Assembly (NCBI RefSeq): GCF_003762925.1 | Contig: NZ_RJUK01000001.1 | Coordinates: 744,001 to 808,000, forward strand | DNA length: 64,000 nt | Reading direction: 5' to 3' | From: Marinimicrobium koreense | GTDB taxonomy: Bacteria; Pseudomonadota; Gammaproteobacteria; Pseudomonadales; Cellvibrionaceae | The notes under the pieces: model-generated | What the model saw: only the letters and a program-made list of their open reading frames with translations | Told to the model about the DNA's origin: nothing | The model's database searches: none | Part shown: piece by piece, positions 1 to 9,336 of the stretch | How the letters are laid out: every line of letters starts with the position of its first letter | How positions within the stretch are numbered: the stretch's first letter is position 1 | Position numbers and translations under genes: made by a program

Positions 1-138
1 GAGCTGGGCTGGACGCCACAAGAAACCTTCGAAACCGGCCTCCGCAAAACCGTCCAATGGTACCTGGACAACAAACCCTGGTGGCAAAAAGTTCAAGACG
101 GCACTTACCGCGGCGAACGCCTCGGTGTTGGAGGCTAA
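1..138 (+). CDS. rmlB: dTDP-glucose 4,6-dehydratase, C-terminal fragment
   Basis: An open frame enters from the left edge and stops at TAA 136-138, leaving only the last 45 codons. The tail resembles the end of RmlB proteins: a LGW.P..(T/S)FE.GL..TV.WYLDN..WW pattern followed by a short basic segment. RmlB converts dTDP-glucose to dTDP-4-keto-6-deoxyglucose in the cytoplasm, the second step of dTDP-L-rhamnose synthesis. The genes rmlD and rmlA follow on the same strand, which supports the call. The catalytic region lies outside the window. Confidence 0.85.
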   Translation, partial: ELGWTPQETFETGLRKTVQWYLDNKPWWQKVQDGTYRGERLGVGG

Positions 139-150
139 TACCGCACTTCC

Positions 151-188
151 CGTAGGGCGGATAAGCCAAAGGCGCATTCGCCGTTACC
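151..188. repeat. REP-like intergenic palindrome, single unit
   Basis: This is one unit of the dispersed family seen throughout the window. The consensus is CGTAGGGCGGATAAG, a variable GC-rich loop, then CGCATCCGCCGTAAC, so GGCGGAT and ATCCGCC can pair. This copy has ATTCGCC in the second arm, one mismatch from consensus. It lies between rmlB and rmlD and is the only copy seen before 32.6 kb. Confidence 0.75.
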
Positions 189-224
189 AAACGTCACCCA
201 AAGAACACACACGGCTCCTGACAT

Positions 225-1106
225 ATGAAAATCCTCCTCCTAGGCCAAACCGGCCAGGTCGGCTTCGAACTAAAACGCGTGTTTTCCCCGCTGGGCAACA
301 TCGTCGCCCCCACCCGCGACCAACTCGACCTCCTGAACAAACAGGCCGTAGCGGACTACCTGAGCGAACACAAGCCAAGCTTGATCCTGAACGCCGCCGC
401 GTACACCGCCGTCGACAAAGCCGAAAGCGAGCACGAGCTTGCCAGTCGTTTGAACGGCGGGTTACCACAGCAGTTGGCGGACTATGCCAAACAAGCCAAT
501 GCCAGCTTGATTCACTACTCATCCGACTATGTGTACCCGGGGCAGGGCGACCAGCCCTTTGATGAGAGCGCACCCACAGGCCCCTTGAGTGTATACGGCA
601 AAACCAAGCTGGAGGGAGACGACGCCGTCACCGCCAGCGGCTGCCAGCATTGGATATTTCGCACCAGTTGGGTCTACAGCGCCCGTGGTCATAACTTTAT
701 GAGAACCATGCTCCGCCTGGGCAAAGACAAAACCGAGCTCAAGGTGGTGGCAGACCAGATCGGCGCCCCCACACCGGCGCGGCTGATAGCCCAGGTATCA
801 TTGCTGGCCTACCTGCGGGATATTCCCGCGGGCACTTACCACCTGGCACCCAGAGGTAAAACCAGTTGGCAAGGGTTTGCCAAGGCTATTTTCAGCCTTT
901 ATCGCACTATGGGCCACCCCTTGGCCATCGAGTCTGAAGCGGTACATGCCATTCCCACCGCTGATTACCCAACCCCGGCTAAACGGCCGCTGAATTCAAG
1001 GTTGGCACTGACCAAGCTCGAAGCAGCGCTAGACATTGCGCTACCTCAATGGGAAAGCCAATTAGAACAAACCCTTGAAGAATCTATCGATCGGGAGACA
1101 GCATGA
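225..1106 (+). CDS. rmlD: dTDP-4-dehydrorhamnose reductase
   Basis: RmlD makes the last step of dTDP-L-rhamnose synthesis, the NAD(P)H-dependent reduction of dTDP-4-keto-rhamnose in the cytoplasm. The protein has 293 residues, normal for the family. The N-terminal Rossmann motif GQTGQVG is at residues 7-13, and the SDR catalytic pair Y124...K128 sits in YGKTK. An SSDYVYPG segment near residue 100 is typical of the extended-SDR family. The start is ATG 225. The 3' end overlaps rmlA by four bases (ATGA), so the two genes are probably translationally coupled. Confidence 0.95.
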   Translation: MKILLLGQTGQVGFELKRVFSPLGNIVAPTRDQLDLLNKQAVADYLSEHKPSLILNAAAYTAVDKAESEHELASRLNGGLPQQLADYAKQANASLIHYSSDYVYPGQGDQPFDESAPTGPLSVYGKTKLEGDDAVTASGCQHWIFRTSWVYSARGHNFMRTMLRLGKDKTELKVVADQIGAPTPARLIAQVSLLAYLRDIPAGTYHLAPRGKTSWQGFAKAIFSLYRTMGHPLAIESEAVHAIPTADYPTPAKRPLNSRLALTKLEAALDIALPQWESQLEQTLEESIDRETA

Positions 1107-1969
1107 AAGGCATAGTACTGGCTGGAGGTTCCGGCACTCGTTTGCACCCCATTACCATGGGCGTTTCAAAACAGCTCCTGCCCATTTATGACAAGCCGAT
1201 GGTGTACTACCCCATCTCCGTACTGATGCTGGCCGGTATTCGGGATATTCTGATTATCAGTACGCCGGACGATATGCCTCAGTACGAAAAGCTGCTGGGC
1301 ACCGGCGAGCAATTCGGTGTCAACTTTACCTATAAGGTACAGCCAAAGCCCGAAGGCTTGGCCCAGGCCTTCATTATCGGTGAAGAGTTTATTGGCGACG
1401 ATAACGTCTGCCTGGTACTGGGCGACAACATCTTCCATGGCCAACACTTCAGTGACCAACTGAAGCGTGCAGCAAAAAAAGAAAAAGGCGCTACAGTATT
1501 TGGCTACTGGGTAAAAGATCCGGAACGGTTCGGCGTCGTGGAATTTGATGATGACGGAAAAGCCATCAGCATCGAAGAAAAGCCCAAAGAACCCAAGTCC
1601 AGCTACGCAGTAACGGGCCTATACTTCTACGACAATGACGTGGTTGAGATTGCCAAATCCGTAAAGCCTTCCGAACGAGGAGAGCTGGAAATTACCTCTG
1701 TCAATAACGCCTACCTAGAGCGCGGTGACTTACGTGTAGAACGACTGGGGCGAGGATTTGCATGGCTTGATACAGGTACTCACGATAGCTTGTTGGAAGC
1801 CTCTCAGTATGTGCAGACCATTGAGCATCGTCAAGGGCTAAAAGTTGCATGTTTGCAAGAGATTGGATGGGGTAATGGCTGGTTAAACGATGAAGATCTA
1901 GCTGCTCAAGCTAAGATATTCAAGAAAACCCAGTATGGCAGGTACCTAAAGAGCCTCTTGATTGTTTAG
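1103..1969 (+). CDS. rmlA: Glucose-1-phosphate thymidylyltransferase
   Basis: RmlA makes dTDP-glucose from glucose-1-phosphate and dTTP, the first step of the rhamnose pathway. The 288 residues match the usual length. The nucleotide-binding loop GGSGTRL is at residues 8-14. The conserved IEEKP and Y.VTGLYFYD segments lie mid-protein, and W.DTGTHDSL follows towards the C-terminus. The start ATG 1103 overlaps the rmlD stop. Base composition falls in the last fifth of the gene: bases 1201-1260 have 30/60 G+C and bases 1861-1920 have 25/60. The AT-rich block may therefore begin inside rmlA. Confidence 0.95.
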   Translation: MKGIVLAGGSGTRLHPITMGVSKQLLPIYDKPMVYYPISVLMLAGIRDILIISTPDDMPQYEKLLGTGEQFGVNFTYKVQPKPEGLAQAFIIGEEFIGDDNVCLVLGDNIFHGQHFSDQLKRAAKKEKGATVFGYWVKDPERFGVVEFDDDGKAISIEEKPKEPKSSYAVTGLYFYDNDVVEIAKSVKPSERGELEITSVNNAYLERGDLRVERLGRGFAWLDTGTHDSLLEASQYVQTIEHRQGLKVACLQEIGWGNGWLNDEDLAAQAKIFKKTQYGRYLKSLLIV

Positions 1970-2026
1970 AAGAGTAACTATTGAATGACATTTTTGGCTT
2001 AAAAGCGGGAAAGTTGGAGCACACAT

Positions 2027-3385
2027 ATGGAACGTCATTCAAATCTGAAGCTTGATCCTTTAGCGATGCTTTATCTTGCGGGCCAATGGAGGGAGCTGGT
2101 TAACTTGACTTCAGATATCAATTTTAAAGATTCTGATGGTAATCATTGCTATCGAATTGCAGCCCTTATGCAATTAGGGAAGTATAAAAAAGTCAAAAAT
2201 GAGCTGCGTTCATCTAAATGCATTCTACAAGGAAATCGTAATCGCCTTTTACGAGTGCTGGCTTCCGGAGTGTTTTGCAGTATTTCAAAATCTTTAATGA
2301 CATTGCAGTATATGTCTGAAGCAAGGAGGAGCTGTGATAGATCCTTAGATGTATTGGGGTTGCCAACAGTTCCTGATTTGGTGAAAGAGCTTAGATTCCA
2401 AGAGCAAAGGAGACAGCTAGGTCTTCCGCATATAGAAATGTATTCTGGGAGCAGAGATTGTAAGTTGGACATATCATCCTCCCTAGCCAAGCTTCGAAAA
2501 CTAAGACCTGATTTGGTCTCGCTAGTTGTCGCATCTGCGGAGTATAATTACGAGATTGGTAATTATTCAGAATCATTAAAAGAATGGCAAGAAGTCGCTG
2601 CTTTAATGCCCGACGGAATGCCCTCGGAATATTATGCAAGGTCAAAGAAAGCTTACGTAGCGAATAAAGGGTTTTCTTCGTATAGGAAAAATTCTGAACT
2701 TACAAAAGGAGATGTAGACAAATATGCCATTTTGGAATGGCTTCACACCTCGCTAAATCCCTCATTCTATCTTGAGATAGGAGTACAAAGGGGGAAAAGT
2801 CTTGAAATTGCACGGTGCGAGGCTGTTGGCGTCGACCCAATGCCAATTTTGGATAAGGCGCTTTCGGGAAACGTTACTCTGATTGAGTCGACAAGTGACG
2901 CTTTTTTTGAGTCTCATGCTTATGAGCTGAAAGAGAAAGATGTTGATCTAATCTTTATTGATGGAATGCATTTGTTTGAATATGTTTTAAGGGATTTTAT
3001 TAATGCGGAATCAGTTTCCAACGAGAATACAGTTATTGTTATAGATGACATCTTTCCTTGCAATTCAGATCAGGCTGCTCGTGCGCGAGCCACTAAGGTA
3101 TGGACTGGTGATGTATGGAAAATTTACGATACGCTAAAACGCTATCGTAAGGATCTTAATCTCGTTGCAGTAGATGCTTATCCAACAGGTCTTCTTTGTA
3201 TCTCGGGTTTGAAATGTAATGAATATAATTTAAAGAGTAGCTATGAGTCCATAGTTTCTGAATACAAAGATGTTGATTCTGTGCCCAAAGAATACTTGGA
3301 GCGGGCAGGGGCTATCACTGGGCGTGAGAGTGATGTGTTTAAAGAGCTAGCGCGTCTTTTTGGGAAATTAAAGACCAATAGTTAA
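2027..3385 (+). CDS. TPR-like protein with C-terminal SAM methyltransferase-like domain
   Basis: A 452-residue protein in two parts. Residues 1 to about 230 are helical with TPR-like spacing (for example GNYSESLKEWQEVAALMP near residue 180). From about residue 245, LEIGVQRGKSLEIA resembles the SAM-binding motif I of class I methyltransferases. DLIFIDGMH follows near residue 307, then VIVIDDIFP, a pattern seen in Methyltransf_24-type proteins. The likely role is methylating or otherwise modifying a sugar in the polysaccharide. ATG 2027 has GGAG seven bases upstream. The gene is AT-rich, unlike rmlDA before it, which suggests transfer. The substrate is unknown. Confidence 0.65.
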   Translation: MERHSNLKLDPLAMLYLAGQWRELVNLTSDINFKDSDGNHCYRIAALMQLGKYKKVKNELRSSKCILQGNRNRLLRVLASGVFCSISKSLMTLQYMSEARRSCDRSLDVLGLPTVPDLVKELRFQEQRRQLGLPHIEMYSGSRDCKLDISSSLAKLRKLRPDLVSLVVASAEYNYEIGNYSESLKEWQEVAALMPDGMPSEYYARSKKAYVANKGFSSYRKNSELTKGDVDKYAILEWLHTSLNPSFYLEIGVQRGKSLEIARCEAVGVDPMPILDKALSGNVTLIESTSDAFFESHAYELKEKDVDLIFIDGMHLFEYVLRDFINAESVSNENTVIVIDDIFPCNSDQAARARATKVWTGDVWKIYDTLKRYRKDLNLVAVDAYPTGLLCISGLKCNEYNLKSSYESIVSEYKDVDSVPKEYLERAGAITGRESDVFKELARLFGKLKTNS

Positions 3386-3419
3386 TTGCACTTTGAATCA
3401 TTATTGTTGGAGGGGTTTG

Positions 3420-5630
3420 GTGAACTTAGTTGAAAGGGCGAACAAGAGTCTTCGGTCCGGAAGAATAGACGAAGCAAGAGTGCTTTATGCAGAGGCTGTC
3501 CAGGCTTATCCTGAAATCGCGGCGACGCTGCAGTACAACATGCGATCTTCTGGAATGGTAGCTAAGTATCGTTTTGATGATCAAGTGTTGTCCAATCTAA
3601 CTGCTTCGTCTTATGTTTATGAAGACTCCATGGTTCGCCATTACCTTAAGTGGCTTGAGAGTTTGGAGTTTTGTAGTCATGAAGATTTTTGTACTAGATA
3701 CGAAAGTAATGAAAGAAAAACACTTAAGGTTTTGGTGGGTACGCTTTATTCTGGTGAGAATGAAATAGAGGAGTGCAAGAGATCTGTTAAAAGGCAAAGC
3801 TATCCTGCTGTCTTGATGGACCATGTCGTCATTGAGTATCTGCCAAAAAAGGAGGCAATGGATACTCTGTATAGAACCTTTCTAGATAGTGAATATGATG
3901 TTCTGGTGAAGCTTGATGCCGATATGGTCCTTGTTGACCGAGAATTTGTTGATAAGGTGGTTCGGCTTTTTAAGCATAATGATTCTGTGAGTTTGCTTCA
4001 ATGCTCATTAACTGATTTCTACTCTGGCGGAGAAATGCAAGGAATTAATGTCTATGATAAAGACATGATATGGGAGACTAGCTCTCAAGATAACCTCTTT
4101 ACCGATAAGACGAAAACTCCAAAAAGAAATAGGAAGATTGAATGGAGCAAGTTTACAAGATCGGTATTCCATAGTCCGAATCCTTCTGGTTTTCAAGCAT
4201 TTCATTTTGGGGTTCATAGGGCAATTAAGGTGCGAGAGGCAGCTCTAGCTGGTTCAGTGGACAGAGCTGAAGAGCAGTTGATGTATATTGAAAGGACTTT
4301 TCGACATTATGAAGTAAGGAAGGATATTAGGCTTCTCTATTCCGTTCTGGGTGCCGAATTGGCCATGCATGGCCACTTTGATGTTGAACACTTGAACTAC
4401 ACGGATCCTCACCTAGAAACGTTCTTTGTTAACGAGATTGAAGCTTTTGGTAGGCAAAAGCTGGAGCTTCGGCTTCGGCTTCTTAGGGTTGCCGATACGC
4501 CTTTTGTGAGTCTGAATGACATTAGAAGAAATCGTGATGGTGTGGGTGCGAGTTTTGACGTTGCGACGGTTCTTCTTATAGTTCCTCATGCAGGTATTTA
4601 TGGTGGGATAAATAGGTTTTTGGAAATTGGAAAATCCCTATCCGAAAAAGGAATATTGGCGACAGTCGGTGTTAGAAGTTTGGATAAAGATTCCGTTGAA
4701 TACAAGAAGATGCGTGACAGCTTTCCCGAGGTCAACGTCAGCCTTCTGGACGAGTGTGTGGGTGCAGAATGGGATTTAGCTGTTTGTGGTGATTTTTCAT
4801 CTGGCGTTTTGCTCGCATTGGGCGAAGTTAAAGCTAAAGTGACGGCTGCTTATCTTCTAAATGGTTGGCAGCATAGAGAGAGGAATATAAAACAGATTGA
4901 GCTGGTTAAGCCTGACGTGATATTCGCAAACTCCTCGTATGCGGAAAGGTGCTATGAGGATTTGTGCCCGACACCGGCCCAAGGGGCAGTTGATTTCTCA
5001 TTGTTCAATTCCTCAGGTCGTGTTCAAAGGCGGCATTCAGACCCACTAAAAATAGTAGTCCCAGGCGGTAGGTTGAAGCCAAGAAAGAGGGTGAAAGATG
5101 CCGTCAAGGCCGTGAATAATCTTGTGAGAATGGGGTGCTCTGTAGAGTTACATGTATTTAACGCCGAGAATGCAAGTATCGATTGTCTAGCGAAGACAAA
5201 AGTATGGGTGGCTTTGAATAGAGAGGAGGTGGCAAAGCTTATGAAGTCCTCTCATGTTGTCCTGTGCCCAGAAGAAGATGCGGGTTGGAATAATCCTGCG
5301 GCAGAAGCTTTGGCTTGTGGCATCCCATTAGTATGCACACAAGCGGGAACTACCGATTTTGCTGAGCATGGTGTAACCGCATTTGTGGTGCCTGCGCGAG
5401 ATGTCGATGCGATTACTTCGTCTCTCAAGTATATTTACGACCATCCGGAGAGATCTTATGAGATGGCACATGAAGGTGTCTCTAGGGTTAGGCAGTTTAC
5501 TTGGAGTAGCGTAACGGAAAAGATCTTGCACGCTGTTGAGAAATGCCGACCAGCTGACGCTAAGAAAATTGACGAAAAGCGTATGAGGTTTTTAAAGAAA
5601 ATACGGAAAACTTTTGATTCGCTAGTTTAG
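3420..5630 (+). CDS. Two-domain glycosyltransferase (GT-A plus GT-B)
   Basis: A large cytoplasmic glycosyltransferase of about 736 residues. A short TPR-like helical pair opens the protein. From residue 103 there is a GT2-like GT-A fold with a metal-binding LDADMVL near residue 163. From about residue 383 there is a GT4-like GT-B domain: VPHAGIYGGINRF at its start, and EEDAGWNNPAAEALACG with the conserved Glu residues near residue 620. It could add two sugars in succession. The start chosen is GTG 3420, with GGAGG just upstream. The frame is open back to TTG 3393, but that codon lacks a ribosome site. Confidence 0.7.
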   Translation: MNLVERANKSLRSGRIDEARVLYAEAVQAYPEIAATLQYNMRSSGMVAKYRFDDQVLSNLTASSYVYEDSMVRHYLKWLESLEFCSHEDFCTRYESNERKTLKVLVGTLYSGENEIEECKRSVKRQSYPAVLMDHVVIEYLPKKEAMDTLYRTFLDSEYDVLVKLDADMVLVDREFVDKVVRLFKHNDSVSLLQCSLTDFYSGGEMQGINVYDKDMIWETSSQDNLFTDKTKTPKRNRKIEWSKFTRSVFHSPNPSGFQAFHFGVHRAIKVREAALAGSVDRAEEQLMYIERTFRHYEVRKDIRLLYSVLGAELAMHGHFDVEHLNYTDPHLETFFVNEIEAFGRQKLELRLRLLRVADTPFVSLNDIRRNRDGVGASFDVATVLLIVPHAGIYGGINRFLEIGKSLSEKGILATVGVRSLDKDSVEYKKMRDSFPEVNVSLLDECVGAEWDLAVCGDFSSGVLLALGEVKAKVTAAYLLNGWQHRERNIKQIELVKPDVIFANSSYAERCYEDLCPTPAQGAVDFSLFNSSGRVQRRHSDPLKIVVPGGRLKPRKRVKDAVKAVNNLVRMGCSVELHVFNAENASIDCLAKTKVWVALNREEVAKLMKSSHVVLCPEEDAGWNNPAAEALACGIPLVCTQAGTTDFAEHGVTAFVVPARDVDAITSSLKYIYDHPERSYEMAHEGVSRVRQFTWSSVTEKILHAVEKCRPADAKKIDEKRMRFLKKIRKTFDSLV

Positions 5631-5645
5631 TTGAGGTTGTTGGCA

Positions 5646-6464
5646 ATGAGATCTGTGGTCGTAATTATTCCAGTCTATAATGGCTTTGATTGTGTGAAAC
5701 GGCTCGCAAACTGCGAGGGGCTTCGGGAGGTCGAGCATGAGGTTCTATTTATTGATGATGCCAGCACTGATTCAGAAATATCGACTCTTCTGAATGAGGT
5801 GTGCTCTAGTAACCATAATTTTCATATGCTTAGTAATAATAGGAACTTAGGGTTTGTTGGAACAGTAAACAGGGGGATGTCTTTGTGCAACGATTCTGAT
5901 GTCATTTTGTTGAACAGCGACACGGTAGTTCCTGTCGGCTGGGTTGATTCTTTAGTCAAGATAAGAAAAGCAGAATCAAGGGTTGCGACCATTTCTCCTT
6001 TGAGTAACGCAGCAGGTTTTTATTCTGTTCCTGTGCCCGGTGAAAATAACGCTATGCCAGAAGGATTTACAGTAGAGGAGTGTAGTAAAGCGTTAAAGAA
6101 CTGCTCAGGTTTTGACTATGAGGAGTCGCTGACTACATGTGGATTCTGTCAATATATTACTAGAGAGGCGATTGACGTCGTCGGATACTTTGATGAAAGC
6201 ATTTTTCATAAAGGTTATGGAGAAGAAACAGATTTTTGTTTAAGAGCGATAGATGCTGGATTTAAGAACTATATTTGCCTCTCCGAGTACGTGTACCATG
6301 AGCGAGAAGTCTCGTTTGGTGCTTCAAAATTGTCACTCAAGAAACAAAATTCTGCTTTTCTCAAGGCAATGCACCCGTCCTTCATTGATCAGCTCAAAGC
6401 ATATGAGAAGGGTTCACGAGTTTCATCTGTAGCCGAAAGATTTAATCAATTCATAAAGTCTTAA
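5646..6464 (+). CDS. Glycosyltransferase family 2
   Basis: A 272-residue GT-A enzyme. VVVIIPVYNGFD opens the protein, FIDDAS and NRNLGFVGTVNRG follow, LLNSDTVVP supplies the DxD-type metal site, and GYGEETDFCLRA carries the acceptor-side acidic residues. This pattern is typical of rhamnosyl- and related transferases that use nucleotide sugars at the cytoplasmic membrane. ATG 5646 is preceded by GAGG at 5633-5636. An in-frame TTG at 5631 touches the previous stop but is less likely. The gap to the preceding gene is only 15 bases, so the two are probably one operon. Confidence 0.8.
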   Translation: MRSVVVIIPVYNGFDCVKRLANCEGLREVEHEVLFIDDASTDSEISTLLNEVCSSNHNFHMLSNNRNLGFVGTVNRGMSLCNDSDVILLNSDTVVPVGWVDSLVKIRKAESRVATISPLSNAAGFYSVPVPGENNAMPEGFTVEECSKALKNCSGFDYEESLTTCGFCQYITREAIDVVGYFDESIFHKGYGEETDFCLRAIDAGFKNYICLSEYVYHEREVSFGASKLSLKKQNSAFLKAMHPSFIDQLKAYEKGSRVSSVAERFNQFIKS

Positions 6465-6479
6465 TTCAAAGGTTTTGGC

Positions 6480-7724
6480 ATGTTAGATAATGTTTGTATT
6501 GGCGTGATTGGGCTAGGTTATGTTGGTCTTCCTTTGGCTGTTGAATTTTCAAAAAAGTATGAGGTCGTGGGATTTGACATTGATCGGTCTAGAGTTGAGC
6601 AGTTGGTGGATGGTGTTGACCGAACGGGGGAGGTTGCCGAGGACAGGCTAGATGAGATGTCTAGTGTCTGTTTTTCTAGTGATCCTCAGTCGCTGAAGCG
6701 CTGCAATGTTTATATAGTAACGGTCCCTACGCCGATTGACATGAATAGGCAGCCTGACTTGACGCCACTAATTAATGCATCGAAGCTTGTAGGGACAGTG
6801 ATTAGTAGGGGAGATGTAGTTATTTATGAGTCAACTGTTTACCCGGGGGCGACAGAAGATGACTGTATACCTGTCGTTGAGGAGTTCTCTGGGTTGACGT
6901 TCAATGTAGATTTCTATGCTGGTTATAGCCCAGAAAGAATAAATCCAGGGGATAAGTTGAGGCCTTTAACAAAGATTGTGAAAGTTACTTCAGGGTCTAC
7001 GGAGGAAGTTTCCAGGTTCGTTGATGAATTATATTCTAGTATTCTGGAAGTGGGAACATATAGAGCAAAAAGTATAAGGATTGCTGAAGCGTCAAAGGTT
7101 ATTGAGAATACGCAGCGTGATGTCAATATTGCTTTGATTAATGAGCTTGCAATGATTTTTGATGAGCTTGATATAGATGTCAATGATGTTATTGAGGCGG
7201 CTTCAACAAAATGGAATTTTGTGAAATTAAAGCCGGGAATGGTCGGAGGTCATTGCATAGGGGTCGATCCTTACTATCTAGTTCATAAGTCAATGTCAGT
7301 TGGGCATGTTCCGGATATAATTAGAACGGCTAGAGAAATTAATGATGGTATGGCCAAGTACTTTTCATCGAAACTTATCAAGTTGATGGTCAGAGATGGA
7401 GGGTTGAAAAAAGGGGCTAGGGTGCTGGTCTTGGGTGTTACTTTTAAAGAGAATTGTCCCGATGTTAGAAATACTAAAGTTGTGGATTTTGTTAGAGAGT
7501 TGGAGACTTATAACTTGAATGTCGAGGTCTATGACCCAGTGGCATCGAGCAGTGAGGTTCGCGAAATTTTCGGTATTGAATTATTGTGCTCCCCAAAGCA
7601 TAAGGCATACTCTGCTGTAGTGTGTGCGGTTCCTCATAAATGCTTTTCCGAGCTAAGTCCTAAAACCTTGTTGGTCGAAGGTTCCAACGTTCTGATGAAT
7701 GTTAAAGAGCGAATCTTGTCGTAG
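6480..7724 (+). CDS. UDP-N-acetylhexosamine 6-dehydrogenase (TviB/WbpO type)
   Basis: An NAD-dependent four-electron oxidation converts a UDP-HexNAc to the UDP-HexNAc-uronic acid. The protein has 414 residues. The Rossmann motif IGLGYVGLPLA is near residues 10-20. VGFDID and the DRTGEV segment match the TviB/WbpO/WecC branch. The catalytic Cys259 lies in GGHCIGVDPYYL, which replaces the GGSCFPKD type of true UDP-glucose dehydrogenases. The next nucleotide-sugar gene is the epimerase at 10235. Together they imply an acidic amino sugar in the polymer. The exact substrate, GlcNAc or GalNAc, cannot be told from sequence. Confidence 0.85.
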   Translation: MLDNVCIGVIGLGYVGLPLAVEFSKKYEVVGFDIDRSRVEQLVDGVDRTGEVAEDRLDEMSSVCFSSDPQSLKRCNVYIVTVPTPIDMNRQPDLTPLINASKLVGTVISRGDVVIYESTVYPGATEDDCIPVVEEFSGLTFNVDFYAGYSPERINPGDKLRPLTKIVKVTSGSTEEVSRFVDELYSSILEVGTYRAKSIRIAEASKVIENTQRDVNIALINELAMIFDELDIDVNDVIEAASTKWNFVKLKPGMVGGHCIGVDPYYLVHKSMSVGHVPDIIRTAREINDGMAKYFSSKLIKLMVRDGGLKKGARVLVLGVTFKENCPDVRNTKVVDFVRELETYNLNVEVYDPVASSSEVREIFGIELLCSPKHKAYSAVVCAVPHKCFSELSPKTLLVEGSNVLMNVKERILS

Positions 7725-7765
7725 TTATTGGGCCAAGTTAATTTTTTGTATGCAAGAGGGTAGGA

Positions 7766-8548
7766 ATGACTAGACAGTGTTATGTAGATCACGGCAAGAA
7801 AATTGTTGTGTTTTGGGCTCCTAAATCAGGATGCACATCGATTGTTGATATTTTTGCGGAGGGTGTTTTAGAGGGTCGTTGGGAGCTTAAGGGGAAGGCT
7901 TACTCTAGGAAGGACTTGGTTTATTTTGGGTATCATCACAATTATAGGCAAGCATACCAACTTTTGCGCTCAGGAGAAGGCTATAAAAGTATAGCTGTAT
8001 TAAGAGACCCTTATGATAGGGCTGTGAGTGGTTACATTGAAAAGTTCGTCAGGCATTCAAGTGGCAGACCAATTCTAACATGCGATGACATGGAGCCTTT
8101 CGCAAGAAAAACATATATGAATATTTGCGAACATCATGGTTTGGGTGTGGCGGACGGGATTACCTTCAGACAGTTTGTCGACTATATTTGTGATTGTGTG
8201 TCAAAAAGGATGGAGAGCTTGGATCATCATTTCAATAGTCAGGTTCCACACTTTTACAGAGAGGTAGGCTTCTCTTATGACTACTTGTATAGGCTATCAA
8301 GCTTTCCAGACTTTGTGGAAAAGCTGAGTGAGCTTTCTGGAAATGATATTGATGTAGTCCACAAGCGAACCAACAAGGCTGTAATAGATCAAGATCAGTC
8401 CGGAGAGGATTACTCCGGTGCTACGAACTTCAATTTGGCGGCTATTGATGGAGGGATCAATAGAAGGCAGTTTAACGATGTTGGCTGTATGGATAGAATG
8501 ACTAAAGATTTCTCAGATGATTATTTCTATTTTGATAAGGGATGTTGA
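7766..8548 (+). CDS. Sulfotransferase family protein
   Basis: A 260-residue protein with the two PAPS-binding signatures of cytosolic and Golgi-type sulfotransferases. The 5'-phosphosulfate loop PKSGCTS is at residues 19-25, after a beta strand VVFWA. The 3'-phosphate site VLRDPYDRAVSGY is at residues 78-90. It should transfer sulfate from PAPS to a sugar hydroxyl. There is no signal peptide, so sulfation would occur on the cytoplasmic side before export. It lies between the UDP-HexNAc dehydrogenase and a hydrolase, in AT-rich DNA. Confidence 0.8.
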   Translation: MTRQCYVDHGKKIVVFWAPKSGCTSIVDIFAEGVLEGRWELKGKAYSRKDLVYFGYHHNYRQAYQLLRSGEGYKSIAVLRDPYDRAVSGYIEKFVRHSSGRPILTCDDMEPFARKTYMNICEHHGLGVADGITFRQFVDYICDCVSKRMESLDHHFNSQVPHFYREVGFSYDYLYRLSSFPDFVEKLSELSGNDIDVVHKRTNKAVIDQDQSGEDYSGATNFNLAAIDGGINRRQFNDVGCMDRMTKDFSDDYFYFDKGC

Positions 8549-9265
8549 TTGGTAATGAAAGAGTTCGCTAACGTTCATATTGATCGAGGATCTAGCGGCA
8601 GAGTTTTTTTGGTGTTTGCGGGATTGGCGCAAGAGTATGCGATGCCTCAGTTTGAGTTTTCGAAGGCTCTATCAGGAGGTGGTGACACTTTTGTGTTTTT
8701 GAGAGATCCGTCTAGATCGTGGTACCAACATGGTATTGAAGGTATAGGTCAAAACAGAGCAGAAACTCTACAAGAGATTAAAAATCTCCTAAGTGAACTG
8801 AATTGTAATAGAGTGGTTACGATTGGTTCCTCTGCTGGGGGGTATGGAGCTATTGATTACGGTTTATATCTCGGTGCCGATGATTGCTTGGCTTTTTCAC
8901 CTCAGACCATACTGTCTTCCAGTGGAAGAGCAAAGATCGGAGATGATCGATGGGAGAAGTGGTTAGGCAAGCTGTCAGATGTGTATAGGCGGGATATAAA
9001 TGGTTGTTGTTTTAATGGAGCTAGGACAAGATTGCACCTGTACTATGGCAACCAAGACTCTTTGGATCGGATTCACGCCGAGAAACTGGTGGACTCTGTT
9101 AATGTTAGCTTGTATGAGGTTGTTGGAGCGAGGCATAATGTTCCTGCTTTCTTTAAAAAGCGAGATGCTCTGCGAGAAATTATCTTAAATGTAGGATCAG
9201 CTGACTACGATCCTTGTTCTACTTATGATTTCGTCGAGAATCGTACAAAGAGTTTCGACTTATAA
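8549..9265 (+). CDS. Alpha/beta-hydrolase-fold protein, putative esterase
   Basis: A cytoplasmic 238-residue protein. The nucleophile elbow GSSAGG has Ser95 as the likely nucleophile. An Asp in GNQDS and a His in GARHN complete a plausible Ser-Asp-His triad in the right order. No signal peptide is seen. It follows the previous stop with no gap. The listed start is TTG 8549, well spaced from AAGGGA at 8537-8542; ATG 8555 is the alternative. It sits between two sulfotransferases and may add, remove or transfer an acyl group on the sugar. The substrate is not predictable. Confidence 0.55.
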   Translation: MVMKEFANVHIDRGSSGRVFLVFAGLAQEYAMPQFEFSKALSGGGDTFVFLRDPSRSWYQHGIEGIGQNRAETLQEIKNLLSELNCNRVVTIGSSAGGYGAIDYGLYLGADDCLAFSPQTILSSSGRAKIGDDRWEKWLGKLSDVYRRDINGCCFNGARTRLHLYYGNQDSLDRIHAEKLVDSVNVSLYEVVGARHNVPAFFKKRDALREIILNVGSADYDPCSTYDFVENRTKSFDL

Positions 9266-9336
9266 ATATTGTTGTTTTGCCGGGTTACTTCTTTGAATTG
9301 GAATTACAGTTGTATTCGCCTTGGGAGCTGTGTTTG

